8,569 nt of DNA, taken from the NCBI GenBank assembly GCA_905197435.1, contig CAJJYX010000144.1:1-8569 (forward strand), in the 5' to 3' direction. Source of the stretch: an uncultured Bacteroides sp. (lineage in GTDB: Bacteria; Bacteroidota; Bacteroidia; Bacteroidales; Bacteroidaceae). Of the stretch, positions 5,771 through 8,569 are shown one piece after another; position 1 is the first letter of the stretch; each line of letters starts with the position of its first letter. Both the position numbers and the translations under genes were made by a program. The notes below the pieces were generated by a model, which ran no database searches, was not told where the DNA came from, and saw only the letters and a list, made by a program, of their open reading frames with translations.

Positions 5771-7045
5771 ATGGAACAACTACTGCATTACGTTTGGAAG
5801 CACAAAATATTTCCTTTGTCAGCACTCCAAACAACCTCCGGACAGCCGGTCGAAGTGATAGATCCCGGTTTGCCGAATATGAATGCAGGCCCCGATTTCT
5901 TTAATGCCAAATTGAAAATAGACGGTACGCTTTGGGTGGGCAACGTCGAAGTACATACGCAGGCATCAGACTGGTTGCTCCATAGGCACGACCGCGACAA
6001 GGCGTATGATACTGTCATTCTGCACGTGGTAGGCGAATCGAATTGTGATGTGTACCGCACGAACGGTGAGCTGGTTCCCCAGATGGTGCTCACTTGCCCC
6101 GACACTGTCCGCTTGCGCTATGAAGAGCTTCGGCAGACAGAGATTTATCCTCCCTGCTATTCCATCCTTGCATCGCTTCCGAAGCTGACCATCCACTCCT
6201 GGCTGTCTGCTTTGCAGGTAGAACGTTTTGAGCAGAAGGCACGTGCCATATCCCGGCGGCTCGAACGCTGCAACCATCATTGGGAAGATGTTTTCTTCAT
6301 TACCCTTGCCCGTAACTTCGGCTTCGGACTGAATGGAGATGCTTTTGAAGCATGGGCAAGCCGCCTTCCGTTCCGTGCCGTAGACAAACATCGGGACAAC
6401 CCGTTTCAAGTGGAGGCTTTCTTTCTGGGGCAGGCAGGGCTATTAGAGGAGGAACCGGCAGAGGCGGATGATTATTATTTGAAACTTCGGAAAGAATTCC
6501 GCTACCTGCGACATAAGTTCCGGTTGCCGGCTTCTATGCCCGTTGAGCAGTGGCGGTTCCTGCGCCTTCGCCCCGATAACTTTCCGCATGTGCGCCTGGC
6601 CCAGCTTGCCAATCTGTATTACAAGGAGCAGTCACTCTTCTCGCGCGTCATGGAGGCTGAAACATTGGAGGCGGTGAAGAAGATACTGACTGCCGGGACT
6701 TCCGTGTATTGGGAGGAGCACTTCAACTTCAAGAAGGTATCGCCTCGCCGGGAAAAGCGGATAGGGGATGGCGCTTTGAACCTGATTATCATCAATACAG
6801 TCATCCCGTTTCTTTATGCATACGGCCTGCACAAGGTTGATGAAGTCTTGTGCGACCGTGCCACCCGTTTTCTGGAGTCCTTGAAGGCTGAGAATAACCA
6901 CGTAACCCGTCTTTGGGATGGTGCCGGTTTGCCGGTATTTACCGCTGCCGATTCACAAGCCTTGCTCCAACTTCAAAAGGAATATTGTGACAAGAAGGAC
7001 TGCTTGCGTTGCCGGTTTGGTTATGAGTATCTGAAGCACAGATGA
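5771..7045 (+). CDS. DUF2851 family protein
   Basis: 424 residues from ATG 5771, typical length. The function is not known. The N-terminal 90 residues carry the family signature: NAGPDFFNAKLKIDG (38-52), GNVEVHTQASDW (57-68), HRHDRDKAYDTVILHVV (71-87). The order of Asp42, Glu60-Val-His62 and following His/Asp residues resembles a PD-(D/E)XK nuclease core with His replacing the usual Lys; this is my inference. The middle is helical and charged. The C-terminus has C406-x4-C411-x2-C414 within CDKKDCLRCRFGYEYL, which may bind a metal. No signal peptide or membrane helix is seen, so it is probably cytoplasmic. It is divergent from dapB across a 96-bp promoter region, and the next gene follows after 77 bp with its own promoter box. 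The family is chromosomal and widespread in Bacteroidetes, not obviously mobile. Confidence 0.85.
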   Translation: MEQLLHYVWKHKIFPLSALQTTSGQPVEVIDPGLPNMNAGPDFFNAKLKIDGTLWVGNVEVHTQASDWLLHRHDRDKAYDTVILHVVGESNCDVYRTNGELVPQMVLTCPDTVRLRYEELRQTEIYPPCYSILASLPKLTIHSWLSALQVERFEQKARAISRRLERCNHHWEDVFFITLARNFGFGLNGDAFEAWASRLPFRAVDKHRDNPFQVEAFFLGQAGLLEEEPAEADDYYLKLRKEFRYLRHKFRLPASMPVEQWRFLRLRPDNFPHVRLAQLANLYYKEQSLFSRVMEAETLEAVKKILTAGTSVYWEEHFNFKKVSPRREKRIGDGALNLIIINTVIPFLYAYGLHKVDEVLCDRATRFLESLKAENNHVTRLWDGAGLPVFTAADSQALLQLQKEYCDKKDCLRCRFGYEYLKHR

Positions 7046-7059
7046 TAATATTTATCATC
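7041..7059 (+). terminator. AT-rich stem-loop overlapping the DUF2851 stop codon
   Basis: GATGATAA (7041-7048) and TTATCATC (7052-7059) are a perfect 8-bp inverted repeat with a 3-nt loop; the TGA stop (7043-7045) is in the left arm. No T-run follows and the stem is AT-rich, so termination would be weak. It may protect the 3' end of the mRNA or be chance. Confidence 0.3.
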
Positions 7060-7090
7060 TCATCACCTTAGTACTTTATTACTTTTATTG

Positions 7091-7098
7091 TATCTTTG
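7091..7098 (+). promoter_or_regulatory. Candidate -7 box for the DUF4348-type gene
   Basis: TATCTTTG, a perfect TAnnTTTG match, followed by GCG as in many Bacteroides promoters, 24 bp before the ATG at 7123. The -33 position holds only a weak CTTA (7067-7070, 20-bp spacer). Confidence 0.6.
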
Positions 7099-7122
7099 CG
7101 CATTGAAAATTAATCCGAGTAT

Positions 7123-7635
7123 ATGAAGGCTATTCACTGCGTTTTTTGTCTGTTTGCGGCACTTATGCTGGCAACTTCCAATGGCTTGGCTGCCGAAGAG
7201 GAGGATTTCAAGGCATTCCTCCAGAAATTCACGTCCAGTGCTTCATTCCAGTATTCCCGAGTCAAGTTTCCTTTGAAGTCTCCCATTACCCTTTTGAAAG
7301 ATGATGGCGAGACGGAACAGACTTTTCCCTTTACCCGCGAAAAGTGGGCATTACTGGACGGAGAAACACTGAAGGAAGGGCGTACTACCGAAGAGGAAGG
7401 AGGCACTTATATTTCTCACTTCACTGTCAATGAACCGGTCCATAAGGAGTTTGAAGCAGGCTATGATGAATCCGAACCTTCCCTTCGTGTGGTCTTTGAT
7501 TTGATAGACGGTAAATGGTATGTCACCGACTGCTATAACGACTGGTATAACTTCGATCTCCCTATCAGTGAGCTGGAAGAGACTATTCAGACGGTACAAG
7601 AGGAGAACAAGGCTTTCGAAGAGCTTTATCCCTGA
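7123..7635 (+). CDS. Secreted DUF4348 domain-containing protein
   Basis: 170 residues. The N-terminus is a Sec signal peptide with a hydrophobic core at about 5-18 and a likely type I cleavage after GLA (23) or LAA (24). The mature part begins with an acidic EEEDFKAFLQKFTSSASFQYSRVKFPL block, spanning about 25-51, which I recognise as DUF4348. The later GKWYVTDCYNDWYNFDLP (130-147) is aromatic and forms the second conserved block. The C-terminus is an acidic helix (148-168). It is probably periplasmic and of unknown function. It does not have a lipobox in the usual place; Cys6 and Cys9 lie within the signal peptide. It is probably a single-gene transcript, with its own -7 box 24 bp upstream and a strong terminator 60 bp after the stop codon. 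Confidence 0.8.
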   Translation: MKAIHCVFCLFAALMLATSNGLAAEEEDFKAFLQKFTSSASFQYSRVKFPLKSPITLLKDDGETEQTFPFTREKWALLDGETLKEGRTTEEEGGTYISHFTVNEPVHKEFEAGYDESEPSLRVVFDLIDGKWYVTDCYNDWYNFDLPISELEETIQTVQEENKAFEELYP

Positions 7636-7695
7636 AGAAGTTGGGGCAGAAATCCGCCTCAATCATTATTTTATCCTTCTTCTGTACGATTTATG

Positions 7696-7727
7696 CCCCT
7701 CTTTTCCCAAAAAGAGGGGTTTCTTTG
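7696..7727 (+). terminator. Rho-independent terminator after the DUF4348-type gene
   Basis: CCCCTCTTTT (7696-7705) pairs perfectly with AAAAGAGGGG (7710-7719) around a CCCA loop, followed by the T-rich tract TTTCTTTG (7720-7727). It is a classical intrinsic terminator on the plus strand and separates the DUF4348-type gene from the DUF6250-type gene, whose ATG is only 24 bp further on. Confidence 0.9.
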
Positions 7728-7750
7728 TACCCGTACTAATACATTGAAAT

Positions 7751-8440
7751 ATGCGGTTACAACTTCTTTTGATGCAACTTCTCTTATTAGTCTTTCCCGG
7801 CATGGAGGCAGGGACTTCTTGCAGACTTGCCGATTGGGTAGTGGAGGATTCTTCCGGAAAAGTGGAAATTACATGTATCGGTGATACGATGGACATTGTA
7901 TCTCCGGACGGGCTGTCCCTTTGGTATAAGGAACGGTTGACGGGAGATTATGAGATTACCTACCGGGTACAGGTGGTGATTGAAAATGGAAGATACGACC
8001 GTCTCAGCGACTTGAATTGCTTCTGGGGTGCCGGTGATCCCCGGCATCCGGACGACTTCTTTGCCCGCAGCACATGGCGCAACGGTGAGTTCAAGAATTA
8101 CAATACGCTGAGCCTCTACTATGTGGGCTACGGTGGTAACGAGAACGGTACCACACGTTTTCGTGAGTACCACGGAGAATACTATGGAGCAGATGATGCG
8201 AAGATAAAACCTATATTGAAAGAGTATACTGACGCCGCCCACCTTTTGAAAGCCAACCATTGGTATGAAGTAAAAATCCGTGTGAAGAATGGGTGCACCA
8301 CTTACACTATGGACGGTGAGGAACTTTTCAGTTTACCGGTGGCAGATGGCAGGGGAAACGGTTATTTTGCCCTACGGCTGTGGCAGAACCACGTCCGTTT
8401 TACAGATTTCAAAGTAGTGAATATCGATAACCTTAAATAA
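7751..8440 (+). CDS. Secreted DUF6250 domain-containing protein
   Basis: 229 residues. A Leu-rich signal peptide (about 2-16) with likely type I cleavage after MEA (20) sends it to the periplasm or beyond; Cys24 lacks a good lipobox, though lipidation cannot be fully excluded. The mature part looks all-beta. It carries RLSDLNCFWGAGDPRHP (84-100), YNTLSLYYVGYGGNENGTTR (117-136), HWYEVKIRVKNG (170-181), YTMDGEELF (185-193) and GYFALRLWQNHVRFTDFKV (204-222). The last is typical of the closing strands of a concanavalin-A/laminin-G-like sandwich; I recognise the whole as DUF6250. Such proteins often lie beside polysaccharide lyases and may bind or cleave glycans; no catalytic residues can be assigned here. 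The next gene begins 6 bp after the stop, so the two are probably co-transcribed. No separate, convincing promoter is visible in the 24 bp after the terminator. Confidence 0.8.
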   Translation: MRLQLLLMQLLLLVFPGMEAGTSCRLADWVVEDSSGKVEITCIGDTMDIVSPDGLSLWYKERLTGDYEITYRVQVVIENGRYDRLSDLNCFWGAGDPRHPDDFFARSTWRNGEFKNYNTLSLYYVGYGGNENGTTRFREYHGEYYGADDAKIKPILKEYTDAAHLLKANHWYEVKIRVKNGCTTYTMDGEELFSLPVADGRGNGYFALRLWQNHVRFTDFKVVNIDNLK

Positions 8441-8446
8441 ACAGAT

Positions 8447-8569
8447 ATGATGCAATTCAGTAAATGGAAAATAGGAACGGCAGCACTCGTTTATATGTTG
8501 CTGTCGGGCAGTGTGCATGCACAAATCGTGAAGAATGAGCGTTTGCTCTCTTTTGAAGAGAAGCAGGTG
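8447..8569 (+). CDS. Secreted protein, N-terminus only; possibly a polysaccharide lyase
   Basis: 41 codons are visible to the window edge. There are two adjacent ATGs (8447 and 8450); the first is 6 bp after the DUF6250 stop. A signal peptide with core IGTAALVYMLLSGS ends in a good type I site, VHA before Gln26. The mature start QIVKNERLLSFEEKQV resembles the N-terminal beta-sandwich of chondroitinase-type (PL8-like) lyases, which often opens with an L-x-S/F-E-x motif. With 16 mature residues this is only a guess; the overlap with a DUF6250 gene supports a role in glycan breakdown. Secretion is well supported, function is not. Confidence 0.6.
   Translation, partial: MMQFSKWKIGTAALVYMLLSGSVHAQIVKNERLLSFEEKQV

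Overview
The window looks like chromosomal DNA of a gut Bacteroides (order Bacteroidales). The reasons are a dapB-lepB-lepB paralogue-WbqC cluster, DUF2851/DUF4348/DUF6250-type proteins, a Y_Y_Y sensor-regulator, A-rich leaders with little Shine-Dalgarno signal, and several perfect copies of the Bacteroidales -7 promoter box (TAnnTTTG). I cannot name the species. I see no tRNA, rRNA, CRISPR array, transposase or phage gene.

Layout. (1) 1-1392 (+): C-terminal part of a membrane-anchored sensor/regulator (Y_Y_Y domain, one TM helix, coiled coil, LuxR-like HTH), entering from the left edge. (2) 5674-1430 (-): a probable operon in the order dapB (lysine/diaminopimelate synthesis), lepB (active signal peptidase I), a second lepB-like gene, and a WbqC-family gene. 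It converges on the regulator across 37 bp. (3) 5675-5770: a 96-bp divergent promoter region. (4) 5771-7045 (+): a DUF2851-family protein. (5) 7123-7635 (+): a secreted DUF4348-type protein, followed by a strong intrinsic terminator. (6) 7751-8440 (+): a secreted DUF6250-type protein, followed after 6 bp by the first 41 codons of another secreted protein, possibly a polysaccharide lyase. This end may be the start of a glycan-use cluster.

The most unusual object is the second lepB-like gene (2271-3368). Compared with the intact lepB beside it, it has Gly where the catalytic Ser should be and Gly where the catalytic Lys should be, and its box E is altered. It also carries a C-terminal extension of about 56 residues, encoded by GC-rich, repeat-like DNA with a 22-bp tandem repeat. 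Because 22 is not a multiple of 3, a change in copy number would change the protein's C-terminus. The other genes look ordinary for this lineage, and I do not see a clear new multi-gene system.
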